A DNA stretch of 64,000 bases from Candidatus Synechococcus calcipolaris G9 (GTDB lineage: Bacteria > Cyanobacteriota > Cyanobacteriia > Thermosynechococcales > Thermosynechococcaceae). Below, one piece after another: positions 28,375 to 36,103 of the stretch. The position numbers and the translations under genes are program-made. Location of the stretch: NCBI RefSeq assembly GCF_029582805.1, contig NZ_JAKKUT010000002.1:1202001-1266000 (forward strand), written 5' to 3'. Numbering within the stretch: position 1 is the stretch's first letter; each line of letters opens with the position of its first letter. The notes under the pieces were generated by a model. That model did no database searches. It was given only the letters and a program-made list of their open reading frames with translations, and was not told where the DNA came from.

Positions 28375-29270
28375 TCTCGGAGCCGTCCGTCTCTTTGGTT
28401 GAAAACGATACGGGCGATCGCCTCGACCCTAAATTGGGACAACTATATATTGTTGCAACCCCCATCGGCAATCTACAGGATATAACTCCCCGCGCCCTGG
28501 AAATATTGAGCCAGGTTGATTTAATTGCCGCCGAAGATACCCGCCATACGGGCCGCCTGTTAGAACATTTTCAGATTAAAACCCCCCAGGTTAGTTTTCA
28601 TCAGCATAATGTCGCCCAACGCCTGCCTCTATTACTGAATCGCCTCCAGCAGGGGCAACGGTTGGCCCTGGTTAGTGATGCGGGCTTACCCGGCGTGGCA
28701 GACCCAGGGTATGAGTTGATCCGTGTCGGTATTGATCACCAGATTGCCATCTGTCCTATTCCTGGGGCCAATGCGGCTTTAACGGCCCTGGTAGCCTCCG
28801 GTTTACCCATGGATCGTTTTACCTTTGAAGGGTTTTTACCCCGCAAAGCGAGTCATCGCCGCGATCGCCTCCAAGAGTTAGCCCAGGAATCGCGCACCAT
28901 GATTCTCTATGAAGCTCCCCACCGTTTACGCAAAACCCTCAGGGACTTAGCCGATAGTTTCGGGGGCGATCGCCCCATTGTCATTGCCCGAGAACTCACC
29001 AAACGCTATGAAGAATTTTGGCGCGGTAGTTTGACCCAAGCCTTAGTAAATTATGGTGAAAAAGACCCCAAAGGGGAAATAACCTTAGTCATTGGTGGCT
29101 ATGGTGGGCAGCCAAATTCAATGGAAGAATATCAATGGCAAGATCACCTGCGCGATCGCCTAGAGCAAGGTATTCCCCTCTCCCAAGCTACCCGTGAACT
29201 CGCCCAGGAAATGGGTTTATCACGACGAAAATTGTATCAAGCGGCCCTAAAATTGAATCTAGAAAATTAA
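28371..29270 (+). CDS. rsmI: 16S rRNA (cytidine-1402-2'-O)-methyltransferase
   Basis: 299 aa, GTG start overlapping the cbiT stop by 4 bp. The first ~25 residues are variable; the conserved part starts LGQLYIVATPIGNLQDITPR, then QVDLIAAEDTRHTGRLLEHF, LVSDAGLPGVADPGYELI, CPIPGANAALTALVASGLP and FTFEGFLPRKASHRRDRLQE, typical of the tetrapyrrole-methylase fold used by RsmI. A C-terminal helical HTH-like tail (SQATRELAQEMGLSRRKLYQ) is present. It methylates the decoding-site cytidine with SAM. Confidence 0.95.
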   Translation: MISEPSVSLVENDTGDRLDPKLGQLYIVATPIGNLQDITPRALEILSQVDLIAAEDTRHTGRLLEHFQIKTPQVSFHQHNVAQRLPLLLNRLQQGQRLALVSDAGLPGVADPGYELIRVGIDHQIAICPIPGANAALTALVASGLPMDRFTFEGFLPRKASHRRDRLQELAQESRTMILYEAPHRLRKTLRDLADSFGGDRPIVIARELTKRYEEFWRGSLTQALVNYGEKDPKGEITLVIGGYGGQPNSMEEYQWQDHLRDRLEQGIPLSQATRELAQEMGLSRRKLYQAALKLNLEN

Positions 29271-29310
29271 TACAAAAATAACAACGATTTTTTGAGGCAA
29301 TGATTTTAAG

Positions 29311-30222
29311 TTATTTCTCGTTAATTGATTTTCCCTGAATCCATTCATCAGGAACTCTAGAAATTTTCTCTCTACCCGTGGGTTGGTGCAGAGGTTTACC
29401 CAGGGGGCGCAACTTTAATTCACCCCTTTGAAATTGATTGATCCTCTCTTTGGCAATATCAATATACTGACGTTCACGTTCAATGATCATACCGCGTCGA
29501 TCATGCTTAATTGCAGCAATCAATGTCGAGCCAACGCCACCAAAGGGATCTAGCACCCAGTCCCCTTTATTACTGAAGGCCAATACACATCGTTCAACCA
29601 ACTCCACTGGAAACTGACATGGATGAATCGTTTTCTCGGGATGATTGGATTTTACATTGGGAATATCAATAATGCCTTGACTCCATTCTTCTTCCATGAT
29701 CGCCCAGAAGTCAGATGGATTTTTTCCCAGGGGATTACCACTCGGTTTACCAATATTTTGCCCTTTATAATGGCGTTTACCAGGGTATTTGGCGGGAACA
29801 CGCACTGCATCCAAATTGAAGGTATAGTCTTTTGTTTTAGTAAACCAGAGAAGGACTTCGTACCGCCCAGATAGCCGCTTAGAAGCGTGCAAACCATGAT
29901 TGAAGTGCCAGATAATACGATTGCGTAACTGCATTCCCAGAGACTTAAAAATGGGATAAACATAAATATCAAGGGGAAACACTTCGCCATTTTGTACATA
30001 ATTCCCCACTTGCCAAACAATACTTCCTTGGTTGGAACAGAGACGAACCTGCTCCCTTAGTATGTTTTTCTGCCAATCTAAATATTCATCCAGACCGACG
30101 TGCTTTTCATAGCTTTTGCCAAGATTATAGGGGGGGGATGAAATAATTAACTGAAAAGACGCATTGGGCAACTGTTTTGAGATTTCTAGGGTATCCCCCT
30201 CTGTCATGACGAGATGGGCCAT
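29311..30222 (-). CDS. beta-class DNA amino-methyltransferase (N4-C or N6-A), apparently orphan
   Basis: 303 aa from the ATG at 30222; a GTG at 30258 would add 12 residues. Motif order is that of the beta class: motif IV IISSPPYNLGKSYEKHVGLD near residue 25, the target-recognition middle (IIWHFNHGLHASKRLSGRYE; VRVPAKYPGKRHYKG), then motif X/I at the C-terminus with HPCQFPVELVERCVLAFS and DWVLDPFGGVGSTLIAAIKH. SPPY is most common in N4-cytosine enzymes but some N6-adenine enzymes use it. No restriction endonuclease gene is adjacent, so it looks solitary, perhaps regulatory like the several orphan methyltransferases of cyanobacteria. Immediately upstream lies mobile-element debris. Confidence 0.88.
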   Translation of the reverse strand: MAHLVMTEGDTLEISKQLPNASFQLIISSPPYNLGKSYEKHVGLDEYLDWQKNILREQVRLCSNQGSIVWQVGNYVQNGEVFPLDIYVYPIFKSLGMQLRNRIIWHFNHGLHASKRLSGRYEVLLWFTKTKDYTFNLDAVRVPAKYPGKRHYKGQNIGKPSGNPLGKNPSDFWAIMEEEWSQGIIDIPNVKSNHPEKTIHPCQFPVELVERCVLAFSNKGDWVLDPFGGVGSTLIAAIKHDRRGMIIERERQYIDIAKERINQFQRGELKLRPLGKPLHQPTGREKISRVPDEWIQGKSINEK

Positions 30223-30396
30223 TGATCGATAGGACTGCTCAATACAAAGGGGATTCACCCATGCCTCCCTAGGCTGATTGAGTAAATAACAGAAGGATGA
30301 AATTTGCGTTATACGGAGAGAGAGTCATTGTAAATAGGACTTGAAACAACTTATATGACTGGGTTCACATGGAGGGTGAGTCTTAATGTGCTCACA

Positions 30397-30572
30397 AAAA
30401 TGCCCCCAGATTATTGTCGCTGGGAAAAGATGGGAGTAGAGGTTTTGAGATACTGCTGGGCGTAGACTTCCTGTCGATGGCATTTCATCTGCCGGCCCTA
30501 GAACCATTATGGACAGTAAGATGTCAGCTTATCATTTTGTTGTAAAAGTTTGAAGATTCACTCGGACATGGG
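30397..30572 (-). repeat. dispersed ~175-bp element, copy A
   Basis: Read on the minus strand, this stretch aligns almost ungapped with 57828-58000 at roughly 75-80% identity by eye, including an identical 16-mer (ATAAGCTGACATCTTA). Two helices are conserved by paired change: CCCAG/CTGGG here (30405-30409 with 30420-30424 on the plus strand) is CCCAA/TTGGG in copy B, and CT-a-GGGC/GCCCAG here is CC-g-GGGC/GCCCGG in copy B. A 60-codon frame on the minus strand (30325-30507; LRPAVSQNLYSHLFPATIIW inside) is open here but broken by stops in copy B. Could be a structured RNA, a mobile-element end or a decayed gene. Confidence 0.75.
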
Positions 30573-30661
30573 TGACCTTGTCTCGAAAAAGTGGACAGTG
30601 AAATTAAGCGGAAATGGGTGAAATTAGGGAGCGGTAATAATGATCCTCCAATTGAGCAGCC

Positions 30662-30853
30662 GTAGAAATCCGAGAGAATCTCAAGGAAGAGTTTGAGGTG
30701 GGCGCAAAGCGTTGGGTCGTAGAGCGTACGTTTGGGTGGTTGAATTTTTATCGACGATTGAGTAAAGACTACGAGTTGTTGCCTGAAGTCTCTGAGTCAG
30801 CCATCTATGCGGTAATGGTTCACCTGACACTACGCTACCTTGCCCCTGCTTAA
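30662..30853 (+). pseudogene. transposase remnant (IS5-like DDE, C-terminal end)
   Basis: About 63 codons ending in TAA at 30851-30853 translate to a typical DDE transposase tail: [40 protein letters not shown]. The VERTFGWL...RRLSKDYE motif with the catalytic Glu is the C1 region of IS5-family (IS1031/IS4-like) transposases. An in-frame stop lies just upstream and no N-terminal catalytic region is present, so only a relic of the 3' end remains. No terminal inverted repeats were found around it. The 800-bp gap between the methyltransferase and ychF is otherwise without genes apart from repeat copy A. Confidence 0.85.
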
Positions 30854-30974
30854 TCTTTCTTTTTAAACAGCCTCTTAGGGGAATTGTGGAATGAAGTGAT
30901 GGCAGAACTACCAAAAAGTTGAGGATCAAGGGCTGATTTTAGGCAAACTTTAGGCAAGATTTTTTAGGCAGGGC

Positions 30975-31005
30975 TTGTAACCCTTACTAGAATAGGGTTT
31001 ATAAT
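30975..31005 (+). promoter_or_regulatory. putative sigma70-type promoter of ychF
   Basis: TTGTAA at 30975-30980 and a perfect TATAAT at 31000-31005 are 19 bp apart, 54 bp before the ychF start. A short inverted repeat (AACCC/GGGTT) sits between the two boxes. By-eye call without transcript data. Confidence 0.4.
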
Positions 31006-31058
31006 GTTGGCTCAACGGATGCCCCGTCCCCAAGCCCCCTAGTGATTGAGATGCCATT

Positions 31059-32150
31059 ATGCTGCGAGCCGGAATTGTCGGCCTCCCCAATGTGGGAAAA
31101 TCCACCCTGTTTAATGCCCTCGTGGCCAATGCGAAAGCGGAAGCGGCTAACTTTCCCTTTTGTACAATTGAACCCAATGTGGGTGTTGTGGCTGTGCCTG
31201 ATGAACGTTTGGCAGTCCTGGCAGACATTTCTAGCTCGGCGGAGATTGTCCCTACGCGGGTTGAGTTTGTGGATATTGCCGGATTGGTAAAAGGAGCCAG
31301 TAAGGGAGAAGGTCTGGGAAATCAATTTTTAGCCAATATCCGGGAAGTAGATGCCATTGTCCATGTGGTGCGTTGTTTTGATGATGAGGATATTATTCAT
31401 GTGGCGGGGATGGTGGACCCCCAGCAGGATATTGAAGTGATCAACCTGGAACTAGTGTTGTCAGATTTGTCGCAGATTGAACGTCGCATCGATCGCACCC
31501 GCAAGACGGCCCGAAATAACAAGGAAGCCCAGATCGAATTAGCCGGTCTCGAAAAACTAGAAGCCATTCTCAATGAAGGCCAACCGGCCCGCCTCTGTAC
31601 CCTCAGCGAAGACGAAGAGGAAGCCACCCGCTTTTTAGGACTGTTAACCCGTAAGCCCGTGGTCTATGCTGCAAACGTGGCCGAGCAGGATCTCGCCACT
31701 GGCAACGCCTGGGTCGAACAGGTGAAAACCATTGCCCAAGGAGAAGGGGCGGAAGTGGTCGTTGTCTCTGCCCAAGTGGAGGCGGAACTCGTGGAACTCC
31801 CCCAGGGCGATCGCCAGGATTACCTAGACAGCTTAGGGGTCAGTGAAGGGGGCCTCAAATCCTTGATCCATTCCACCTATACCCTTTTAGGATTGCGAAC
31901 CTTTTTTACCACCGGGCCCAAGGAAACCCGTGCCTGGACAATTATTGCAGGGGCCAAGGCTCCCCAAGCAGCGGGAACAATTCACACAGATTTTGAACGG
32001 GGATTTATTCGGGCAGAAACCATTAGTTATCCAGATTTAGTGGCCACCCGCTCCATGACCACCGCCAAGGAAAAAGGCCTGGTGCGTAGTGAAGGAAAAG
32101 ACTACATCGTTCAGGAAGGGGATGTCATGCTGTTTCGCTTTAATGTTTGA
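31059..32150 (+). CDS. ychF: redox-regulated ATPase YchF (Obg-like GTPase family)
   Basis: 363 aa. G1 motif AGIVGLPNVGKSTLFNAL at residues ~5-22, G3 in VEFVDIAGLVKGASKGEGLG, and the NxxE variant of G4 (VYAANVAEQDLATG), which marks YchF and explains its preference for ATP over GTP. A central coiled segment and the C-terminal TGS-like domain (GLRTFFTTGPKETRAWTIIA ... GFIRAETISYPDLVATRSMT ... DYIVQEGDVMLFRFNV) complete the protein. YchF binds ribosomes and is linked to stress responses. Length is normal. Confidence 0.97.
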   Translation: MLRAGIVGLPNVGKSTLFNALVANAKAEAANFPFCTIEPNVGVVAVPDERLAVLADISSSAEIVPTRVEFVDIAGLVKGASKGEGLGNQFLANIREVDAIVHVVRCFDDEDIIHVAGMVDPQQDIEVINLELVLSDLSQIERRIDRTRKTARNNKEAQIELAGLEKLEAILNEGQPARLCTLSEDEEEATRFLGLLTRKPVVYAANVAEQDLATGNAWVEQVKTIAQGEGAEVVVVSAQVEAELVELPQGDRQDYLDSLGVSEGGLKSLIHSTYTLLGLRTFFTTGPKETRAWTIIAGAKAPQAAGTIHTDFERGFIRAETISYPDLVATRSMTTAKEKGLVRSEGKDYIVQEGDVMLFRFNV

Positions 32151-32242
32151 GCCAAATTGTCTCAGTTAAATATCTAAATTAAATATCTAAATCGGTATTC
32201 TATAAAATTGTTCATTACACCTAAAAATTGTTGATCATACCT

Positions 32243-32737
32243 ATGCATCCTCGTCCATTTCCCATAGAACCAGGCCAAGAATCCGTTTGGGACTATCCCC
32301 GTCCACCGCGCTTAGAGCCAACATCCAAGCATTTACAAGTTATTTTCAACCAGGTCATCATTGCCGATACCCATCGGGGACAGCGCATTCTTGAAACCAG
32401 TCATCCCCCCGTTTATTATTTCCCACCAGAAGATGTAAAAGTAGCGTACCTAGAGCGATCGCCCCGACAAACCTACTGCGAATGGAAAGGCCAAGGGGCT
32501 TACTATCATATCTGTGTAACGGCTCAACGGATTCAAGATGCCGCCTGGTTCTACCCCCAGCCAACTGCGACCTTTGCGACCATTAGGGACTACATAGCCT
32601 TTTACCCCGACGGGATGGATGTCTGCTATGTGGATGGTATTTTAGTGACTCCCCAGCCAGGTCGCTTTTATGGGGGGTGGATTACACCGGATATTATTGG
32701 CCCCTTTAAGGGAATACCTGGAAGTTGGGGATGGTAA
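32243..32737 (+). CDS. DUF427 protein
   Basis: 164 aa from the ATG at 32243 (an in-frame TTG lies five codons upstream). Sequence PIEPGQESVWDYPRPPRLEP, IADTHRGQRILETSHPPVYY, RSPRQTYCEWKGQGAYYHI and IAFYPDGMDVCYVDG is the standard DUF427 pattern. The family has a small beta-barrel-like fold and no established reaction. It is convergent with the CDF transporter gene 43 bp downstream. Confidence 0.88.
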   Translation: MHPRPFPIEPGQESVWDYPRPPRLEPTSKHLQVIFNQVIIADTHRGQRILETSHPPVYYFPPEDVKVAYLERSPRQTYCEWKGQGAYYHICVTAQRIQDAAWFYPQPTATFATIRDYIAFYPDGMDVCYVDGILVTPQPGRFYGGWITPDIIGPFKGIPGSWGW

Positions 32738-32780
32738 ACCCGATATTTCCTCAATGGCTTCAGAACCAAGGCTGAACAGG

Positions 32781-33734
32781 TTACGACACATTTTGAAGCC
32801 ATTGTAGACAAGTACTTTTATTAATGATGGCAATAGATTCCTCATCTTGGGTGAAAATAATATCTACTTCGAGGCCAGGAATATCCTTCTGTAGGGCATG
32901 AGTAACCTGCGATCGCATTTGATCCAGTTCTGGGAGAGTGAAGGAGAGTTCTTCGGGCAATAACCAGTAGGCGTGGATATAGACAAACTTACCCATTTCA
33001 GCGGTACGAACCCAAATATGTTGGTAGGGAAGTGCAGAGATCAACTGATCAAAGCTACTTTTAATCTGGGTCTGGCGTTCAGAACTGGGCGCGCCCCAAA
33101 GAAGTTGACGCAGGTTTAATATGACAACTTTTAGGGGCATCGGTAAGGTCAAACCCGCTACAATCAGCACCAGTATCGAGTCGATATAGGGAACTAAGCC
33201 AGCTAGGGGCGTATTTTGAATCCAGCCTGCTATGGTAAAGGCCAAGCCAACACTCAAGCTAATCAAACCATTCAACAGCCAATTTTTTATATCTACCTGT
33301 AATAGTATGGATTGGGCTTTTTGATTGACCTTCCATTGATACAGAGTAATCAATAAACAAGTTGTTGCAGCAATGACTGAGTAAATAATTGCTAAGGTAG
33401 CATTAACTGCTCGTCCTCCCGCTATGATTGCCTGTACTGCTGAAAATCCGGCAAAGAGAGAAACAATACTGACCAGTAGACCCTTGAGAATATTGGTCAA
33501 GGGCACAAAACCCATATACCCAAACTGAAATAACTGATTTTCGGGTTGTTGTATTAACCACGTTACCCAAAGGGTGCCCAAAGACATCACAAAACTAAGC
33601 GCATTGTAAAAAGCATCTAATAGTATTGCATCAGAATTAATAAATAGGGAAAACCCTATTCCCAACAACGCTAAACAGCCCGTACCGATCGTTGAAACCC
33701 GCAGGGCCATGTTCTCTTGACCATGAGCATCCAT
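32781..33734 (-). CDS. cation diffusion facilitator family transporter with atypical metal-site residues
   Basis: 317 aa, about six membrane segments in the first ~215 residues and a soluble C-terminal domain (SSFDQLISALPYQHIWVRTA; SFTLPELDQMRSQVTHALQK) like the CDF dimerisation domain. The transport-site positions differ from Zn-type CDF proteins: the TM2 DxxxD position reads DAFYN, and the TM5 HxxxD position reads NWLLN (DIKNWLLNGLISLSVG). So two or three of the four canonical ligands are asparagine. The protein may carry another cation or have lost canonical zinc transport; both are inference. No metal regulator gene is adjacent. Confidence 0.8.
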   Translation of the reverse strand: MDAHGQENMALRVSTIGTGCLALLGIGFSLFINSDAILLDAFYNALSFVMSLGTLWVTWLIQQPENQLFQFGYMGFVPLTNILKGLLVSIVSLFAGFSAVQAIIAGGRAVNATLAIIYSVIAATTCLLITLYQWKVNQKAQSILLQVDIKNWLLNGLISLSVGLAFTIAGWIQNTPLAGLVPYIDSILVLIVAGLTLPMPLKVVILNLRQLLWGAPSSERQTQIKSSFDQLISALPYQHIWVRTAEMGKFVYIHAYWLLPEELSFTLPELDQMRSQVTHALQKDIPGLEVDIIFTQDEESIAIINKSTCLQWLQNVS

Positions 33735-33916
33735 GTACTCTCCTCAAAAATCACCCACGGCGGCTTCAATTATAAACTGGCCGTTGTTACCATAGCGTTA
33801 TTTTTTCGGTAATCTATTTTTGTAAATGATGGAGAGAAATAAGCGATTCATGCCATTGTCGCTGCCAAATGCAATGTTTCGTTGTAGTGCTGAATAACGT
33901 TCCAATATCTAGTCAT

Positions 33917-33951
33917 TTAACACAAAACTCGCTTCTATACATATAATGTAT
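33917..33951 (+). promoter_or_regulatory. brnTA promoter with palindromic operator
   Basis: ATACAT-ATA-ATGTAT (33937-33951) is a perfect inverted repeat with a 3-bp spacer and contains a consensus -10 box TATAAT (33942-33947). A -35-like TTAACA lies at 33917-33922, 19 bp upstream. The brnT ATG begins only 6 bp after the -10 box, so transcription probably starts at or very near the start codon. BrnA-type antitoxins repress their own operon by binding such palindromes. Confidence 0.6.
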
Positions 33952-33953
33952 GC

Positions 33954-34226
33954 ATGGAAATCGAATGGGATCCTAATAAAGCGGCTATTAATCTAAAAAA
34001 GCACGGTGTAAGCTTTTCGGATGCTGAGGCAGTTTTGTATGATCCAAATGCGCTTTCTTTTGAAGACACAACCGTTCAAGGAGAACAGCGATTTGTCGTG
34101 ATTGGAATGGGTCATCTCTGGCGATTGCTCGTCGTGATTTATACAGATCGAGGGAATTGCGTTCGCTTGATTTCAGCCCGCCCTGCAACACGTTCTGAGA
34201 AAAGACAGTATGAAAGTGGAATATGA
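33954..34226 (+). CDS. brnT: BrnT-family ribonuclease toxin
   Basis: 90 aa. The family pattern is clear: MEIEWDPNKAAINLKKHGVS, FSDAEAVLYDPNALSFEDTT, RFVVIGMGHLWRLLVVIYTD and RLISARPATRSEKRQYE. BrnT toxins have a RelE-like fold and cut mRNA; the conserved R in RLISAR and the KHG segment are part of the active-site set. It overlaps brnA by 17 bp, with toxin first, the usual BrnT-BrnA order. Complete; probably expressed from a leaderless or near-leaderless message. Confidence 0.92.
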   Translation: MEIEWDPNKAAINLKKHGVSFSDAEAVLYDPNALSFEDTTVQGEQRFVVIGMGHLWRLLVVIYTDRGNCVRLISARPATRSEKRQYESGI

Positions 34227-34470
34227 TTTTAGTCAAGCTAAACAAGGGGCTGTTATTCCCCAAACAGGTAAAACACGCATCACGATTTATATTGATGATG
34301 ATGTGCTAGAAACCTTCCGAGAGCGGAGTGAGTCTGCTGGAAAAGGTTATCAAACTATGATGAATGAGGCTTTACGGCAGTATTTAGAAAAAGTCAAACA
34401 GCCCTTAGATGAAGAAACACTACGCCGAGTTCTTCAGGAGGAACTTCAAGAACTTCGTGCAGAAAAATAA
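34210..34470 (+). CDS. brnA: BrnA-family antitoxin
   Basis: 86 aa, ATG inside the end of brnT (17-bp overlap). The N-terminal part KVEYDFSQAKQGAVIPQTGK is followed by a ribbon-helix-helix-type domain KTRITIYIDDDVLETFRERS-ESAGKGYQTMMNEALRQYLE, and an acidic helical tail. BrnA neutralises BrnT and represses the operon through the RHH domain. The tail (EELQELRAEK) is longer than in minimal BrnA. Confidence 0.9.
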   Translation: MKVEYDFSQAKQGAVIPQTGKTRITIYIDDDVLETFRERSESAGKGYQTMMNEALRQYLEKVKQPLDEETLRRVLQEELQELRAEK

Positions 34471-34586
34471 GTGGGAGGGAGATGGCAGAACAGCAGAACA
34501 GTTGTCCGTGGGATCCCAAAAATGGGTACCGCCGCACAACTTCACCGTTATGCGTCCGTGGAGTTTTAGCTCTCCATTACTCTACT

Positions 34587-35636
34587 CTAATCCTTACCTA
34601 AGGACTTTACCAATTCAAATAGATAGGCAACATTAGCTTCAGGGGTGCCTTGGAGGACACCATGACCAAGGTTAAAAATGTACTTTTGCTGACCTGCGGC
34701 TTGAATAATATCCTTAGCCCGATCGCCCAAAATTGATGGGGGCGCAAAAAGAGTAACGGGGTCTAAATTGCCTTGAATACCCACCTGGGGGCCAAAACGT
34801 TCCCGGGTTTCTTTTATGTCCACAGTCCAGTCAAGGCTGACAATATCTACTCCGGTTTTGGGCATTCGATCCAAGATGGCCGCACTGCCATTGATATAGA
34901 GGATCATGGGAACCTCTGGATAGACCGCTTTTACCTTTTTCACCACTTCCGTTTGGTAGGGCAGGGCAAAGGTATCGTAGTCTAAGGGACTCAACTGACC
35001 CGCCCAGGAATCAAAGAGTTGCACCACCTGGGCACCACTGTCAATTTGATAACAGAGATACTGGGCGATCGCCTCGGCTAAATGGCCTAAAAATTGATGG
35101 AGCAGGTCTGGCTCTCGGTAGGCCATACTCTTAATTTGGATATAGTCCTTAGAACTTTTCCCCTCAATGGCATAGGCGGCTAAGGTCCAGGGGGCCCCCG
35201 CAAATCCTAAGACCGTTGCCCGGTTGCCCACTTCTTGGCGGAGGGTCGATAAAATCGGCCGAATAAAGGGACAGGCCGCTTCTGGCTCTAGGGGCCGGAG
35301 TTGCTGGATCTGCTCCAGGGTACGAATGGGCGGATCAATAATGGGCCCCTTGCTTTCCACGATGTCAAAGGGAATGCCGATTCCTGGTAGGGGAGTCAAA
35401 ATATCGGAAAACAGGATGACACCATCGGGGGCAAAGGCGCGAAAGGGTTGCAGGGAAATTTCAATGGCCAGTTCAGCAATTTCAGAGCGATCTCGAAAAG
35501 AGGGGTAGCGATCGCGGAGGTCTCGATAAACTTTCATGTATCGGCCCGCTTGACGCATTAGCCAAATGGGGGGACGGTCTAATACTTCTCCCTTTGCTGC
35601 CCGCAACAACCGAGGCAATTCCTGGGTACTGGCCAT
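34587..35636 (-). CDS. hemE: uroporphyrinogen decarboxylase
   Basis: 349 aa. Signature [20 protein letters not shown] at residues ~22-41, with the arginines that bind substrate carboxylates; then [20 protein letters not shown] with the catalytic Asp, [51 protein letters not shown] and [15 protein letters not shown]. It decarboxylates uroporphyrinogen III to coproporphyrinogen III on the route to heme and chlorophyll. Transcribed toward brnA; 116 bp between the stops. Confidence 0.97.
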   Translation of the reverse strand: MASTQELPRLLRAAKGEVLDRPPIWLMRQAGRYMKVYRDLRDRYPSFRDRSEIAELAIEISLQPFRAFAPDGVILFSDILTPLPGIGIPFDIVESKGPIIDPPIRTLEQIQQLRPLEPEAACPFIRPILSTLRQEVGNRATVLGFAGAPWTLAAYAIEGKSSKDYIQIKSMAYREPDLLHQFLGHLAEAIAQYLCYQIDSGAQVVQLFDSWAGQLSPLDYDTFALPYQTEVVKKVKAVYPEVPMILYINGSAAILDRMPKTGVDIVSLDWTVDIKETRERFGPQVGIQGNLDPVTLFAPPSILGDRAKDIIQAAGQQKYIFNLGHGVLQGTPEANVAYLFELVKSLGKD

Positions 35637-35745
35637 TTCTATTCCTGTGGTTTATGATGCTTGTCTAGTATACAGCACCCCCTTGCACCCAACCTCACGG
35701 CTATTTCTAGGTCTCTGCCAGTGCTACCCTAGTAAGGCTAGGTTA

Positions 35746-35783
35746 TTGGTCAAGAATTACGTTAATTGGTCACTAATTGGTCA
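35746..35783 (+). promoter_or_regulatory. three direct copies of TTGGTCA upstream of small membrane gene
   Basis: TTGGTCA occurs at 35746-35752, 35766-35772 and 35777-35783, the last two inside a larger AATTGGTCA unit. Start-to-start distances are 20 and 11 bp, close to two and one helical turns, so a regulator could bind one face of the DNA. They lie just before the 98-aa gene at 35807 and its ABC exporter. Function is inferred only from spacing. Confidence 0.35.
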
Positions 35784-35806
35784 TTAAGTCCATTGAGGAA
35801 GTTGTA

Positions 35807-36103
35807 ATGGTGTGGGTTACATTACCCTATTTTCCGCGCCCATTATCCCTAATTGGGGTGGAGGTGAGTTCTGTATCTGGAAACTTACTCCCCGTCTACG
35901 GTGTATTGCTATTGGGTTTAGTGGCCGCCGTTACATTGGGGTTGGTGGCTTTTTTCAATTCTAAACGTCCCCCAGGCTGGGAAGATGCCGAACGGCCCAG
36001 TTTTATTCCCAAAATAGAGACTGAAGAACTAGATAAAGAATTGAACTCTACAGAATTATCTAAGGATACTGATACCGACAAGAAACCCGAGGATCATAAC
36101 TAG
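35807..36103 (+). CDS. small single-pass membrane protein
   Basis: 98 aa from the ATG at 35807, preceded by a GAGGA ribosome-binding site; an earlier in-frame start at 35777 is less likely. One membrane segment, LLPVYGVLLLGLVAAVTLGL, is followed by a conserved-looking juxtamembrane block NSKRPPGWEDAERPSFIPKI and a highly charged hydrophilic tail rich in Glu, Asp and Lys. I do not recognise a named family with certainty; the design resembles small cyanobacterial assembly-type membrane proteins. The stop codon is directly followed by the GTG of the ABC exporter (TAG-GTG), so the two are coupled. Confidence 0.75.
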   Translation: MVWVTLPYFPRPLSLIGVEVSSVSGNLLPVYGVLLLGLVAAVTLGLVAFFNSKRPPGWEDAERPSFIPKIETEELDKELNSTELSKDTDTDKKPEDHN

